A stretch of 64,000 bases of DNA from Rhipidocladum racemiflorum. Lineage: Eukaryota; Streptophyta; Magnoliopsida; Poales; Poaceae. Made by a program: the position numbers and the translations under genes. Positions 23,691 through 36,324 of this stretch are shown piece after piece (position 1 is the first letter of the stretch; each line of letters starts with the position of its first letter). The notes under the pieces are model-generated. The model was not told the DNA's origin, searched no databases, and was given only the letters and a program-made list of their open reading frames with translations. The stretch spans positions 8,749,001 to 8,813,000 of the forward strand of contig CM070572.1 of assembly GCA_036346355.1 (NCBI GenBank). Direction: 5' to 3'.

Positions 23691-26600
23691 GCATCAGGTA
23701 TCAACCGATATAAGCTATTGATTGGCGGCAGTACGTCACAATGGCCCCTCATGCGCCGGAAAAGAATGGATGGTCACCGGAGACGGGCTGGAAAGCATGC
23801 ACCTTGCGTTGATACGCAGAGGACGACCGTAAGATCGAATTCCGATACGAAGATCGGTGTCTGGTCCTGAGAAAAACGATGCTTCGGTCGTTTCTACGTA
23901 GGCTGGCTAGCGATCAAACGTCCGATCACCAGCAGTTCCCCGCTCTACTTTTGGATCCCCCGAGCGGCCGAGCTCCTTTTTCCTCGAGGACCAGCGCCCG
24001 GCCGCGGCTCCTTAACAGCCTAAAAGCCCCACCCGCACCGACCTAATCTCACCCCACCGTGCGTACGACGGCGACGACGGCAAGGACGATCGATTGTTTG
24101 TCCACGGATTGGCTTCAGAAGCACGCTATTGCACATCTGCATGCACAGGCACTGGGGCTAACAAGAACCCGATTCCAGGTTCAGAGGACTCAAGTAGCTA
24201 GTCCTTGCATCACTCGCACGGGCACAGTGAGAGCTTTCTGAATATGCAAGCACTGGTCCCATACGCATTAGCAGTGAACTGAACGAGCTTTGACGGGTCA
24301 AACCCCGGATATAAATTACAAGCGAGCCGTGGCCCGGATTAAGGCCACCTTGCAGGCTGCCCTTGGGAATGCAATGCAGATATCAGGATCACATGGGAGC
24401 GCCATGGGGAACCACGGACGCTGCCTCAATTGATTAAGCAGATCGAGTTAGGACGACGATAATAATGCGAGCGAGCGGGCGAGGAGTAGAGCTTGTTGGG
24501 CCCGTTTAGCTAGCCCCCCACATGCTATAGGAGTCCGTGATCTCTCTCACACCCACCCAAGCGAGAGAAGAGAGGAGGGTTGGTGGTGGTGCGCGACCGG
24601 GATGCCTCACCGGCGCGAAACCGTGGCTAAATGGATGGCTTCGCCCCGCATCGAATCCGATAATTCTGTCCCCAAAAACGTGCGCGTGCATGGACCAGCG
24701 CGCGGTTTCCTTCCTTGGGTCGCGCTCACGCTCGCACCCACCAAACGACGCGCGCGTCGCGGCGGTGCCTTTGGGCCGATTCCTCGCCTGGGCCTCGCGG
24801 CTTTGGGTAGACCAGTAGTAATACTCTGGCGCCTCAACAATTCCAAATCCCGCACGTTTTCCTCAGCGCGAGGGCGTCTGGCCAGCATGGAAGCATTAGC
24901 CCTCTTAGTTTCTTTTTCTAGCTCCTATGCAAAATAATTTTGAAAAATAATCTTTGATTCACTCATATCACGCCTAAGAAGCACAGAAACAACTGCAACA
25001 CGCTCCCACACTCAGTGTCATGTGCCCGCCTGGTCGTCCCCGCCACGCACCAGCGCGCCACACCCTATCTGCCAGCCACTGCCCCCATGCCGTGTGGCCC
25101 GCCACTACCCCCATGCCGTGTGGCCCACCGTTGCGCCGCGTGCCGAGTTCACACTTGGAAGCGCAAGAGCTTGTTTCCGCGCTACCACGTCGTGAAAGGT
25201 TGTTTCAGTGCTATCCGGATATGGTAGGAGTGGACTAAAGAGCTATTTTTATAAATTATTTCGTAGTACGCTAGTTTTGTAAAAAAGAAAAATCGAGAAA
25301 ACTACTGGAGTACAATGAAATGCTTCGCCAGTGTGGGCGGTGGGCGAGATGCTGCCTACTAAACGTCAGATCATTACAAAACCGACCACCCTACGCACCT
25401 ACAGCTAGAACGACGCATCGGCGCATCGCCGAATCGAGCAAACGTCGTGCATTATTTGCAAGTTGCGTGCGAGTGAGAAGTACCTTTCCGATCCAGTCAG
25501 GACACGGGAAAATGTGAAGTGAAGCGACCAAAGCGAGCGAGCGAACGGACGGCCGGCGAAGGGCAGGGCGCCGGAGATCTCTCCCTCGTACGCCGCAAAA
25601 TCAGTGCCATAAAAGGATGGAGAGCAGTTGACCTGACCATGGATTGCTTGCTTGCCCCAGTTTTGGCGATCATCTACGGTGCTATGGCTAGGGCTAGCTG
25701 CACTGTATTGAGATCTTCTGTAGGGCGGCGACGCGGACACCACTGGATGGAAATGTACAAGTACTACAGTATCCGTTCCATCACAGAATCTATCAACTTG
25801 CTTGCTAGCAAGGACCTAGAAGCTAGGATCCCAATCTCACGCACCAGAGAATTTTTTTTCCTTTTAAATTTTGCTTGGAGATTGTGATTTTAAAGGAACA
25901 ATTTCATTCCGGGAAAGAGGCCCAGATGGGAGCTAATCTACGAGGGATTTCATTTCACCTGCCTCAGGAGCAAAATACACCGTTTCATGTATCAATGGCA
26001 ATCTGCCAAATTAATCTAGCAGCCCGGCCGCGACGAGGCATTTATATTGCTTTTTTGCGCAAGCACGTAGTTTACCCGTAGACGCATGGAAGGAAGAGCA
26101 TCCCAAAAGCTCAGTGGGGAAGAGAACATTTGGAATCTAAGTACTACTACTAATTTTCTGATCATCTCCTAAACAAAGGCCAACTCAGGCAAACAGCCTA
26201 TCTCTTGAAAACTCTGCCTCTTTTGGCCATTTTTAACTCGTTTTCGTCGGAGTGGCTCTCCTATGGGGGCACCATGCAAATGCTGGTACTTGGACACTTT
26301 ACAGCACCTCACTGGCCAGTGTAGTACACTAGTACTACATGCTGCCCTTTAGATAGCTTGGTTAAGTAGAGGTTACAGCCGATAATTGTACTCGAAACTG
26401 ATAACCTACATGCTTGAACATCTTTTTCACTGCCACATAGGCAGGAACGGTGGGCCAGAGGCACGGAATTTGTTCAAAGCTATTCCCGCACAGCAAAGAG
26501 ACAGGATAAAAGGTTGCAATTGTGATTTTTAATGACAATATCTACAAAAAAATCTGACACAAGGGCAGCTTTTGTGGGTATTTTAGGAGCAAACTTTAGC

Positions 26601-26845
26601 ATTGTTCATCGTCCTTTTCTCCTCTGTTACCGTTAACCACCGAGAGGAACCAAGTGGAGATAAATACAAAAGGCACCATACAACTCAATGTAATCAGCAA
26701 ATTCTGCCGTTGAAAAAAAAAACCCAACAAATTGGATTACAAATACGTGTTGGACTTGGACAGAGCCATCTTTCTAATGCGTGAATCGAAAGGCCATAAC
26801 CTACGTCATCCATAACTCGGATCGAACGGTTGAGATAACATCTTA
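23691..26845. other. Intergenic DNA, no supported gene
   Basis: A mixed GC-rich (about 23900-25250) and AT-rich stretch. A short duplication of CCCCATGCCGTGTGGCCC lies at about 25084-25128. Open frames of up to 122 aa show no motif I recognise and no splice-consistent continuation. Confidence 0.5.
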
Positions 26846-27081
26846 CTCTCTCTGTCTCACAAAGAGTACATTTTTAGGGTTTTTTAAGACAGATTAGTGT
26901 GCAAGATAAATAACTAATGTGATCCTCATTACTCCATACATAAGTATGCTGGTGCTTTGGTTTCCACAGGCATTTAAATGAGCATGCATACACTTACAGC
27001 TAGGCCCTATGGACTAAAGATGCACTCTTTGTGGAGCAAATTTTAAAAATTAAAAATACACTCTTTGTGAAACAGAGGGAG
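26846..27081. mobile_element. Stowaway-like MITE (Tc1/mariner)
   Basis: The 236-bp element is flanked by TA (26844-26845 and 27082-27083). Ends are CTCTCTCTGTCTCACAAAG and, inverted, CTCCCTCTGTTTCACAAAG, the CTCCCTCCGT-type Stowaway terminus, each followed by AGTGTA/AGTACA. No coding capacity. Confidence 0.9.
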
Positions 27082-27083
27082 TA

Positions 27084-27730
27084 AGCCTCAAAATACACAA
27101 AGATCTCTGCTACAGAAATGGATCAGTTTCTTCTGATATTCCTTGTGCTAGTACAGCAGATGTTGATGGCGGGGTGGCGCACGCGCACGCGCGCGCGGGA
27201 AGGGAATACGGAAGCTGCCAAACCAGCAAGCGAGCGTGGCCAGAAACCTTTTCTTATGTTCGCTCTTTTTTAGTCCCAACTCCCCACCTTCGTGTTACCT
27301 GCCACTTTTTACGATCCACTAGTGCTGTTAACAAATGGTCTTGCTCACTGTTCAAAGCGCAGGTTCCGATGCAAAATGGACAAGTTCGTGGCAATTTGTC
27401 GCTTTGGACTTCTGTTTTTCCAGCGGTGGCTTGGTCGCCGTGCAGGAAAATGCGTGCTATTTGCAAGCTCGCGACGGGGAGGTCGGCATGTTTACATCCG
27501 GGACATTCCGGTTTATAAATTCGTGTGCTCCGTAGCACTTGCTATGATCTCACGGATCATTTTAAAACTTCAGGATTAAACATAAAATGCTAACATTATT
27601 TTTTTTTTCTTTTTGGAGCATGCAAAATCAAACCTACATCAGGATGTGGGGTATGCTATACTACCGCAAATTAAAATTTTTATCATGCAAACCAGAAAGT
27701 CATGCGAGTAAGAGACCATAGATTGTTACC
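27084..27730. other. Intergenic DNA, no gene seen
   Basis: Overlapping short open frames on both strands (27174-27579) are mutual shadows without recognisable motifs. No element boundary was identified. Confidence 0.45.
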
Positions 27731-27732
27731 AA

Positions 27733-28433
27733 TGTTGTGAAATTTTGGAGTTGGATTTGTAGGCCAACCCATTTTGCTCCCTGGGCCTTTCAGCCAGCCA
27801 ATTAGGGCTGAGGATAAGCAAGGGGCAGGAGAGGTATCATCACCTCTCCCGACTTGGCTGGAGGTCCTTTTTCCTCTATTTTTAGGCCTCAGATTTTCCT
27901 CTCCATTCTTGTTTTCCTCCTACTTTCGGTTTGTGGCCGACTGGTGAGTGACTAGCGTGAGGTGTGGTCTGTGATTATTCCTGAGAGTGAGGAGCCCTGG
28001 TTTGAGCTCCTTTGCATAGGGTTCTTGCCCTTGATTTCGGTGCTGTGAGCCCTAGGGTTTGCTGTGACGCAAGCTTACTTGCGATGTGATTTTGCACTTG
28101 GTTTTGGGGCTGGGAGCCCTAGAGCTTGATCTAATTCAAGCCTCCTTGCGCTGTGCTTCTGTGATTGACTCCTTGCTCTTGGACCCGAAAGGCAGTAAGG
28201 TGGGTACTGTCTTGAGCAACTGATTTTGCGGCTCACCTCTGCACTTAGAGTGTCCCTTGTGTGGAAAGGGCACTGTATCTCCGGCATCCATGCTATCTTG
28301 AGCATGGCACATACGGTGGCAATTAGATTTATGGGACAACGACGTATTGCCGTGCCTTGCCCTATCTTCTGAATAAGTTTTGAGTACTTGTTCATTTGTG
28401 AGTATTTCTCCATATTGCTATCTCACATTATTG
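27733..28433 (+). mobile_element. Possible solo LTR
   Basis: The stretch begins TGTTGTGAAATTTTGG and ends near CTATCTCACA. It has leader-like repeats of GTGAGCCCTAG/GGGAGCCCTAG and no coding signal, as in copia-type LTRs of grasses. No partner LTR or target duplication was found, so this is tentative. Confidence 0.3.
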
Positions 28434-29335
28434 CTGTCTTTGCGGATGTTCGATGATGATAATGGGTCAATGATGAACTAAATAATTGACAAAATTGATT
28501 ATAAATTCTTTGTAGTGCATAATTAGGAAGGTAAGAGTACAAAGCCACATAATTAGGAAGGAGAGTGCATTTCATGCTTTTCTATATAGGATATAACTCT
28601 GCACTGTTGTAGTCCTAAAAAATTAATTTTTTCAGAACTAGCCGCCATGCGATTTTTTTCTATTATAATGTATTTATAAATACCTAGTAAAATTATAATA
28701 TCTTTCCAGAACTAGTTGCTCAGCAAAAAAAATCGTTCGGGTGCTACAGTACCTTGTGAGTACTGTAGCATTGTGAGTGGGCGTTTCTTTGACGTGGCGC
28801 AGCACCGGGACACTGCGACGGTGTGGTGGTGCGACATGGAGCTATTTTTGTAATTTCATCGCTACGAAAACTATTTTCACAAAAATAAGTCTCGAAAGCT
28901 AGTACAGTAAAAAATTTGTCGAATCTACTACTCGTGGACGCCCTTCCCTACATATGTACGGATACGGACAATAAACAGATGTACACCGTATACCGTACAA
29001 GTACATCCTGGTATTAAAGCCACGTCATGTGGTACGTCACGTAATCAACCGACCAAAGCCTGTATCCTTTTTGTCCGGCCCTTGATGGCGCGGTACGTGC
29101 AGCGTACATCTGAGCCGGGGCGTGTACGTACGCGCGTCTCCATAAACAATCGCTCGATGGGCGTATGTACACTGCCAGGCCAGGCCACCCCTCGCCCGCG
29201 CTGCCGCTGCGCGCTCCCACCCATTGGCTGCGCTGTTCCTCTCACTCACTCGCTCACTCGCAGTCTCGCTGTTGGACGGATAAAGCAAGCGAACAAGGGA
29301 TGGTCCAAGTAAAGCTCGGGCCGCGCTGCCATCTC
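28434..29335. other. Upstream region of the PIN1 gene
   Basis: Intergenic sequence and distal promoter of the auxin carrier gene. A short hairpin, GTGCTACAGTA..TACTGTAGCA, lies near 28741-28772. I see no further gene. The 29082-29312 open frames are composition by-products. Confidence 0.4.
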
Positions 29336-29338
29336 GCC

Positions 29339-29345
29339 TAAATAA
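29339..29345 (+). promoter_or_regulatory. PIN1: Candidate TATA box of PIN1
   Basis: TAAATAA about 200 bp upstream of the start codon would place transcription start near 29370 and a 5' UTR of about 175 bp with a (GGT)n tract at 29430-29457. Position and composition only; not confirmed. Confidence 0.35.
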
Positions 29346-29429
29346 GAACACCCACTGGCCACTACACCGCACACCGCACCAGCCAATTGCTCCTCTTCCT
29401 CACTCGCTCAGCTCGGCTGTAAAGAGCAG

Positions 29430-29457
29430 TGGTGGTGGTGGTGGTGGTGGTGGTGGG
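29430..29457. repeat. (GGT)n microsatellite in the PIN1 leader
   Basis: Nine perfect GGT/GTG triplets in the inferred 5' UTR. Confidence 0.9.
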
Positions 29458-29544
29458 CTGGTAGCTATAGAGAGCGGCGCCTGAGCTGAGGTTGAGGCCA
29501 GGCAAGAAGCAGAGGGGGAGAGAGCTTCGAGGAGGGAGGAGAAG

Positions 29545-32008
29545 ATGATTACGGCGTTGGATTTCTACCACGTTATGACGGCGATGGTGCCGTTGTACGT
29601 GGCCATGATCCTCGCGTACGGTTCGGTGAAGTGGTGGCACATATTCTCGCCGGACCAGTGCTCGGGGATCAACCGGTTCGTGGCGCTCTTCGCCGTGCCG
29701 CTGCTCTCCTTCCACTTCATCTCCACCAACAACCCCTACACCATGAACCTGCGCTTCATCGCCGCCGACACGCTGCAGAAGCTCATGGTGCTCGCCATGC
29801 TCACCGCCTGGAGCCATCTCAGCCGCCGGGGCAGCCTCGAGTGGACCATCACGCTCTTCTCCCTCTCCACGCTCCCCAACACGCTCGTCATGGGGATCCC
29901 CCTGCTCAAGGGCATGTACGGGGAGTTCTCCGGGAGCCTCATGGTGCAGATCGTCGTGCTGCAGTGCATCATCTGGTACACGCTCATGCTCTTCATGTTC
30001 GAGTACCGCGGCGCGCGGATGCTCATCACCGAGCAATTCCCCGACACCGCCGGCTCTATCGCCTCCATTGTCGTCGACCCGGACGTCGTCTCGCTCGACG
30101 GCCGGAGGGACGCCATCGAGACGGAGGCGGAGGTCAAGGAGGACGGGAGGATACACGTCACCGTACGCCGCTCCAACGCCTCGCGCTCTGATATCTACTC
30201 GCGCCGCTCCATGGGATTCTCCAGCACCACGCCGCGGCCCAGCAACCTCACCAACGCCGAGATCTACTCGCTGCAGTCGTCGCGGAACCCCACACCGAGG
30301 GGCTCCAGCTTCAACCACACAGACTTCTACTCCATGGTCGGCCGGAGCTCCAACTTCGGCGCGGCCGACGCGTTCGGCGTCCGCACCGGCGCCACGCCGC
30401 GCCCGTCCAACTACGAGGACGACGCGTCCAAGCCCAAGTACCAGTACCAGCTCCCCGCGGCGAATGCGGCGCCCGGGGCGGGGCACTACCCTGCACCCAA
30501 CCCCGCGGTGGCGGCGGCGCCCAAGGGCGCCAAGAAGGCGGCCACGAACGGGCAGGCCAAGGGCGAGGACCTCCACATGTTCGTCTGGAGCTCCAGCGCG
30601 TCGCCGGTGTCGGACGTCTTCGGCGGCGGCGCGCCGGACTACAACGATGCCGAAGCCGCCAAGTCCCCCCGCAAAAGTAGCAATCTTTTTCACCACGTAC
30701 TGCCTGATGTAGGGAGCGTTTCTTGGGCTAATTTGTACGTTTTCACATTTCTTTATTGCAGTGGATGGAGCGAAGGACAGGGAGGACAACGTGGAGCGAG
30801 ACGACTTCAGTTTCGGGAACAGGGGCGCGATGGACAGGGACGCAGAGGCCGGGGACGAGAAGGCCGCGGCGGCGGCGGCGGGCGACCCCGGCAAGGTAAT
30901 GGGCGCCGCACCGACGGCGATGCCTCCCACGAGCGTGATGACGCGGCTGATCCTCATCATGGTGTGGCGAAAACTGATCCGCAACCCGAACACCTACTCC
31001 AGCCTCATCGGCCTCATCTGGTCGCTCGTCTGCTTCAGGTTTGTTCGTACGCTACGGCCGCAACTCTCACAAATCTAACACGGCGCGCAGTCGTGGTCAG
31101 TGATTTGATCCTAATAATGCGTTCGTCTCGTTGCTACATTTGCTGGCGCGTTGCAGGTGGAACTTCGAGATGCCGGCCATCGTCCTGAAATCAATCTCGA
31201 TCCTGTCGGACGCGGGGCTCGGCATGGCTATGTTCAGTCTCGGTCGGTATCGCAGCTGCTGCCTCACTTCGTTTCACGCCTCCAACTGCTTCAGTTCGAT
31301 CCAACAGTAGCAAGTGAGCTCTTGCTCTATTAGTGATTCGGTTGCGCCTTGCACGCAGGGCTGTTCATGGCGCTGCAGCCGCGGATCATCGCGTGCGGGA
31401 ACAAGGTGGCGACGTACGCCATGGCCGTGCGGTTCCTGGCCGGCCCGGCCGTTATGACCGTCGCTTCCTTCGCCGTGGGCCTCCGCGGCACGCTTCTGCA
31501 CGTCGCCATCGTCCAGGTACTTTGGGGGGGTAAAACCGAAAGGATAAACAGCGAAAAGTCTTCGCGTGGGCAAGGCAAACCTACCGCGCGCAGGCGCGCA
31601 GGCAGCCATCCTTGTGTCCCTTCTTTTCTCAGCTCCTCGTGCTTTGCTTTGTCTCGGCCCTTTTTTTACGTTAGGCCAGCACAAAAGCTTACTTTTCTCG
31701 GCTTTCTCACTGTTGGTTTTTTGTTTAATGGTCGGACGAACGAACGAGCAGGCAGCTCTACCCCAGGGCATTGTCCCCTTCGTCTTCGCAAAGGAGTACA
31801 GCGTGCACCCTTCCATTCTAAGCACCGCGTAAGTCCCCATGTCCGTAGCCAGCACTGCGCACACAGACAAGAAACACCACGAGCTGTTCCAACATTCTCT
31901 CGAATTGCCCCTGACTGTTTCGCTTGCTTGCTGCTTTGCAGAGTCATATTTGGCATGCTCATCGCCCTGCCGATCACGCTCGTCTACTACATCTTGCTCG
32001 GGCTGTGA
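29545..32008 (+). CDS. PIN1: PIN1-type auxin efflux carrier, six exons, intact
   Basis: Plasma-membrane PIN-FORMED carrier that exports indole-3-acetic acid and sets polar auxin flow. Exons: 29545-30676, 30762-31038, 31157-31242, 31359-31516, 31752-31828, 31942-32008; all introns GT-AG, phases agree, 598 aa, the normal PIN1 length. It starts [20 protein letters not shown]. About five membrane segments (residues 7-155) precede a long hydrophilic loop and five C-terminal segments ending YYILLGL. The loop has three TPRXS(N/S) kinase sites (Ser233, Ser254, Ser288), the known PID/D6PK-type targets, and the C-terminal half has RNPNTY. The loop agrees closely with the grass PIN1a-type sequence I remember, rather than the PIN1b type. 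No defect is visible. Open frames on the opposite strand (to 543 aa) are shadows. Confidence 0.97.
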
Positions 32009-33107
32009 GAGTGTGAGTGACATGTAAAGATTGGCTACTGCAAGTTCAGGAGAAGCAAACGAGGAGATCACAAGCCACGGCACTGCTTGCAAAATGAGGG
32101 GCTCTTTTTTTTTCTTTTTCTTTTTTTTTTCTTTCACTAGAAGTAGGCATGGACGGAGGAGGACAAGGTGGTAGCTAGCTAGGACAATGGTGAGTCAAAA
32201 GGGCACCAAAAGCAAGTGCAAGTACAAAAGATCCAGTTCAGGTCACGGAAGAATGGTTCGGTTTTGAAGGGGTTTGGGGGCTCTGGTTGGCTGCGCTGAC
32301 CCTTGTAAAATGGACGCCATTCTGATAACAGATCGACCTTGTTTTGTTCATCTCATGGTATTGCCGAGTTGAGATGATTTTTCAGTTTTAATAGCCCTAA
32401 TTAATCTCGATGCTAGATCATGCATGTTCAATACCTTCAATTTATTGTACTGTGCTCAAGCGTATTGTACCATTCATACTGTTTTTTTTTACTTCTACAT
32501 GGACTTTGCGTCAAACACAACAAATCGTGACACGGTGATCAGAACAGCTTGCTTGTGCAGTTGTGCTTGATCAAAGTTGAGGCCACCAAAATGCATGGGC
32601 GAGGCCTTCGTGGCTTCATTATCAACAATGGTCGCTGGATTGACAAGACATGTCGGGGAAAGTTGTTCGGCCAATTAGGAGGCTTTGCCCTGTCTGGCTT
32701 CCTTGCACGACTCTTTTTATTCCTTTTTTACTTTTGTTCTTTTTCGAATGATATTACCAATCTAGCTTATTTTTCTATCAGTCTTTTATCGCGGCAGCTC
32801 ATTGGCATTGTACCCACCAGGCCACATGAATAACCGCGGTACACGAGCTCAACAATATGGGGGTATTGTGGTGTCTAAGCTCGGGAAGTACCTACAGCGG
32901 AACCACCTAAGTACGGTTGGTAACTAACGAGGTAGGGAAGTGCGGTAGGTGATACATATCATCTGCTGGTGCTTCTGTAGTCAAGAAAGAGTCTAAATTT
33001 ATGATTTCGTTCGAAAGAAAAATAAAAATAAAAAAATATGCAAAAAAGCCAAATATACTTAGGCTTGGCCAATTAGTATCTGATCGACTTAAGTTGCATA
33101 CGTGGAG
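32009..33107 (+). other. PIN1 3' UTR and downstream intergenic DNA
   Basis: The 3' UTR of PIN1 follows the TGA at 32006-32008, with T-rich tracts near 32105-32135. Beyond about 32500 there is no gene signal; the 94-aa frame at 32549-32833 has no recognisable motif. Confidence 0.45.
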
Positions 33108-33317
33108 GGGATTTGATAAACATCATCCAGATGTTCTTATTGCTGAAATCACCCAAATCTAGGACCATCAGATCATTGTTGAGATTCGGGAGTATCGATT
33201 ACATCCGATCCTATGATTTGATCTAATGGTCCGGTGATATCCGAGTGAGGTATCCAACGGTCTAAAATTTGAATGTTAACAAAAACAAAAATATCCGGAT
33301 GATACTTATACACTCCC
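33108..33317. mobile_element. Mutator-like MITE (210 bp) downstream of PIN1
   Basis: Ends are GGGATTTGATAAACATCATCC and GGGAGTGTATAAGTATCATCC (inverted). The flanks TACGTGGAG (33099-33107) and TGCGTGGAG (33318-33326) form a 9-bp duplication with one mismatch. The two halves pair along much of the length. It is a different family from 5162-5378. Confidence 0.7.
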
Positions 33318-33417
33318 TGCGTGGAGACGGCACCCAGAAACCAGTTACTCCACTTACAATCATGGAGTTCCTTTCATTTTCTTTGGGTGAGGAATTATAA
33401 TTGGCGATTGTTGAGAG

Positions 33418-36030
33418 ATGATAAGGAAAGGAATTCTTGATTATGTTCATTCTGATCTTTGGGGTCCTTCTAAATTTCTTTCTATTGGAGGATGTAGCTA
33501 CATGATTACCTTCATTGATGATTTTTCTCGCAAAGTTTGGGTTTATTTCTTGAAACATAAGAATGAAGCATTTTCAGTGTTCAAGAATTGGAAAGCTTTG
33601 GTTGAAAATCAAACAGGCAGAAAAATCAAGAAATTTAGAACTGATAATGGATTAGAATTTTGCAGTGGTGAGTTTAATCAGTTTTGTGCTAATCATGGTA
33701 CTGCAAGACATTTGATTGTTCTAGGTAGACCTTAGCAAAATGGCGTGGCAGAGCGTATGAATCACACTTTTCTTGAAAGAGCCCGTTGCATGCTTTCAAA
33801 TACAGGTTTATAGGATAAGCGTGCTTTGTGGTCGAGATCGCTTTTTCTCTGACCTCTTATTTGGTTAATCGCTCTCCAAATTCAGCCATTGATTTTAAGA
33901 TTCCGAGAAGAGGTTTGGTCGTAAACCAGTTGATTATTCAAACTTGAAAATATTTGGTTGTCCCGCTTATGCTCATGTGAGTGATGGAAAATTAGAGCCT
34001 AGAGCAAGAAAATGCATATTTGTTGGATATGGTTCTGTGTCAAAGGGTATCGTTTATGGTGTTCGGGATGCTCGCAAATTATTCATTAGTCGTGATGTTA
34101 CTTTTAATGAAGATGCTTTACTTTCATCCTGTAGTGATAGTGATGGTTGTTCATCCACAAATGAATCTGAAATTTCATCCACAACGAATCTGAAATTTAC
34201 GAAGTTGCCGCAAGAAATGCAGAATTTGAGGTAGTCTTACCTACCATTGATAATGATTCATCTAGTGGTTCTACTTTACAACCAATTTCAGCACCAAGTG
34301 GTCCTACTTCACGGCCAGTCTCAAAGATCTCCTAGTACTAATGATCCTTGTATTGCTAGAGATAGAACACGAAGAAATATTCAATTGCCTGCTAGATATC
34401 GTGACACTGATGATATGGCATGTTATGCTCTTCTTGCTGCTCAAGATATTTGTGATACCTTTGAACCTTCTTCTTATTCTGAAGCTATCTCATGTGAAAA
34501 TTCTTCTAAGTGGTTGACAGCTATGGATGAAGAAATTTTGAGCCTTCATAAGAACAAAACATGGGATTTGGTTGAGCTTCCAAAAGGTAAGAAACCTTTA
34601 AAGTGCAAATGGATTTATAAGAAGAAGGATGGTATTGCTGGAATTGAACCTGCAAGATGGAAAGCCCGCTTAGTGGTAAAAGGTTTCGACCAAAGGGAAG
34701 GTATTGACTTCAATGAAGTTTTCTCTCCGTTGTTCGCCACTCTTCAATTCGGGTTATGCTTGCATTTGTTGCTTTATTTGACTTGGAATTAGAGCAACTT
34801 GATGTTAAAACTGCTTTCTTACATGGAGATTTAGAAGAAGAGATTTTTATGACACAACCCTGAGGGTTTTGCTACTCTGGAAAGGAGAATTTAGTTTGTC
34901 ATTTGAAAAAGTCTCTATGGTTTAAAACAAGCTCCAAGGCAGTGGTATAAAAGGTTTGATTCTTTTATGATTGCACAACAATACTCTCGCAGCAATTATG
35001 ATAACTGTGTTTACTTCAAACAGTTCCCAAGTGGTTCATTTGTTTATTTGCTGCTCTATGTTGATGATATGCTCATTGTTTCTCATGACAAGTCATTGAT
35101 TAAACAATTGAAGGCTCAACTTAGTCATGAATTTGAGATGAAAGATCTTGGTCCAGCAAAGAAAATTCTTGGGATGGAAATTCAGCGTGATCGCAAAGCT
35201 GGTACATTATTTCTATCTCAGAAAAGTTACATTGAGAAGGTACTTGGCAGATTTAATCTCAGTGATTGCAAACCTGTTTCTACACCTTTTGCCTCTCACT
35301 TTAAATTATCTTCAAGTCAGTGTCCTACTAATGAAGAAGACAAAGACTATATGTCTCGTATTCCTTACTCTAGCGCAGTTGGTAATCTCATGTATGCTAT
35401 GATTTGCACCAGACCAGATTTGGCTCATTCTGTTAGTGTTGTTAGCAGATTTATGCATAATCCTGGCAAAGAGCATTGGAATGCAGTTAAGTGGATTCTT
35501 CGTTATTTGAAAGGCACTTCTAATTTTGGCTTGATGTTTGATAAGAATAAAGTGAAAACAAATGATGTTCTTGGGTTTGTTGATTCTGATTATGCTGGTG
35601 ATCTTGACAAACGAAGATCAATTTCTGGTTATATCTTCTCTTTGTGTGGTTCTCGATCAGTTGGAAAGCATCCTTACAGCCTATTGCCGCTCTTTCTACT
35701 ACTGAAGCGGAATATATTTCAGCTACTGAAGGCGTTAAGGAAGCTATTTGGTTGCGAGGTCTGGTTTCTGAACTTGGTATTAAACAGGATGTTCTTACTG
35801 TTTATTGTGATAGCCAGAGTGCTATTTGTTTGACCAAGAATGATATGTATCATGCCAAGACCAAGCATATTGATATCAAGTACCACTTTATTCGCGACAT
35901 TGTTGCTGAAGGACATATTATTGTGGGAAAGATACATACTGATGATAATCCTGCAGACATGCTCACCAAGTCTCTCTCTAATACCAAGTTCAAGCATTGT
36001 CTTGACTTGGTTGGTATTCATGGTGCTTAA
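33418..36030 (+). pseudogene. copia B pol: integrase, reverse transcriptase, RNase H (degenerate)
   Basis: Integrase core is read at 33418-33900 (LDYVHSDLWGPSKF, TFIDDFSRKVWVYFLKHK, then a stop before QNGVAERMN). A connection follows at 33944-34234 (IFGCPAYAHV, KCIFVGY). RT is at about 34450-35600, in frames broken near 34790 and 34860 (KWIYKKKDG, then LLLYVDDMLIVSHD with the YVDD catalytic pair, MKDLGPAKKILGMEIQRD). RNase H is at 35644-36030 ([41 protein letters not shown]). Stops and shifts make it inactive. Confidence 0.88.
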
Positions 36031-36092
36031 TTGCCCTTCGGGGTTTCTTGGAGACAAATTTTTTATTATGGATTTTGAGTCAAGGGGAGGTT

Positions 36093-36324
36093 TGTTAGGA
36101 TATGACTCAATATCTAATCTTACCAAATCTTGGAGTCCTTGCCTTCTACGATACGGACTCATTGGGCTATATAAGCCACCCCCATGTACTTGTAATCCTT
36201 GAACCATCATAGTGGATTTTCGTCTCCCGTGGTTTTTTCCCGCAAGGGTTTCCACGTAAATCTCGTGTCCACCGTTCCAATCTATTGTGTGCGTGTGCGT
36301 GCGTGTGCAACCCTAACCCTAACA
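36093..36324 (+). repeat. 3' LTR of copia element B
   Basis: The 232-bp LTR starts TGTTAGGATATG and ends CCCTAACA, with matching TGTTAGG/CCTAACA tips. It directly follows the polypurine tract. Confidence 0.88.

Larger units (their letters stand above)
33417..36324 (+). mobile_element. Ty1/copia element B, 5'-truncated
   Basis: It starts inside integrase (33417) and runs through reverse transcriptase, RNase H, a polypurine tract (CAAGGGGAGG, 36081-36090) and the 3' LTR. The 5' LTR, gag and protease are missing, and no target duplication can be tested at the broken end. Gene order integrase before RT is diagnostic of copia. Confidence 0.88.

Noticed and set aside
29362..30993. 543-aa open frame opposite PIN1 exon 1
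   Set aside because: Antisense of a GC-rich coding exon; Arg/Val/Gly-rich with no domain, and PIN1 explains the sequence fully.
36305..36324. Interstitial telomere repeat (CCCTAACCCTAACA)
   Set aside because: Only two units, and they form the 3' end of the copia B LTR, whose TGTTAGG start requires this end.
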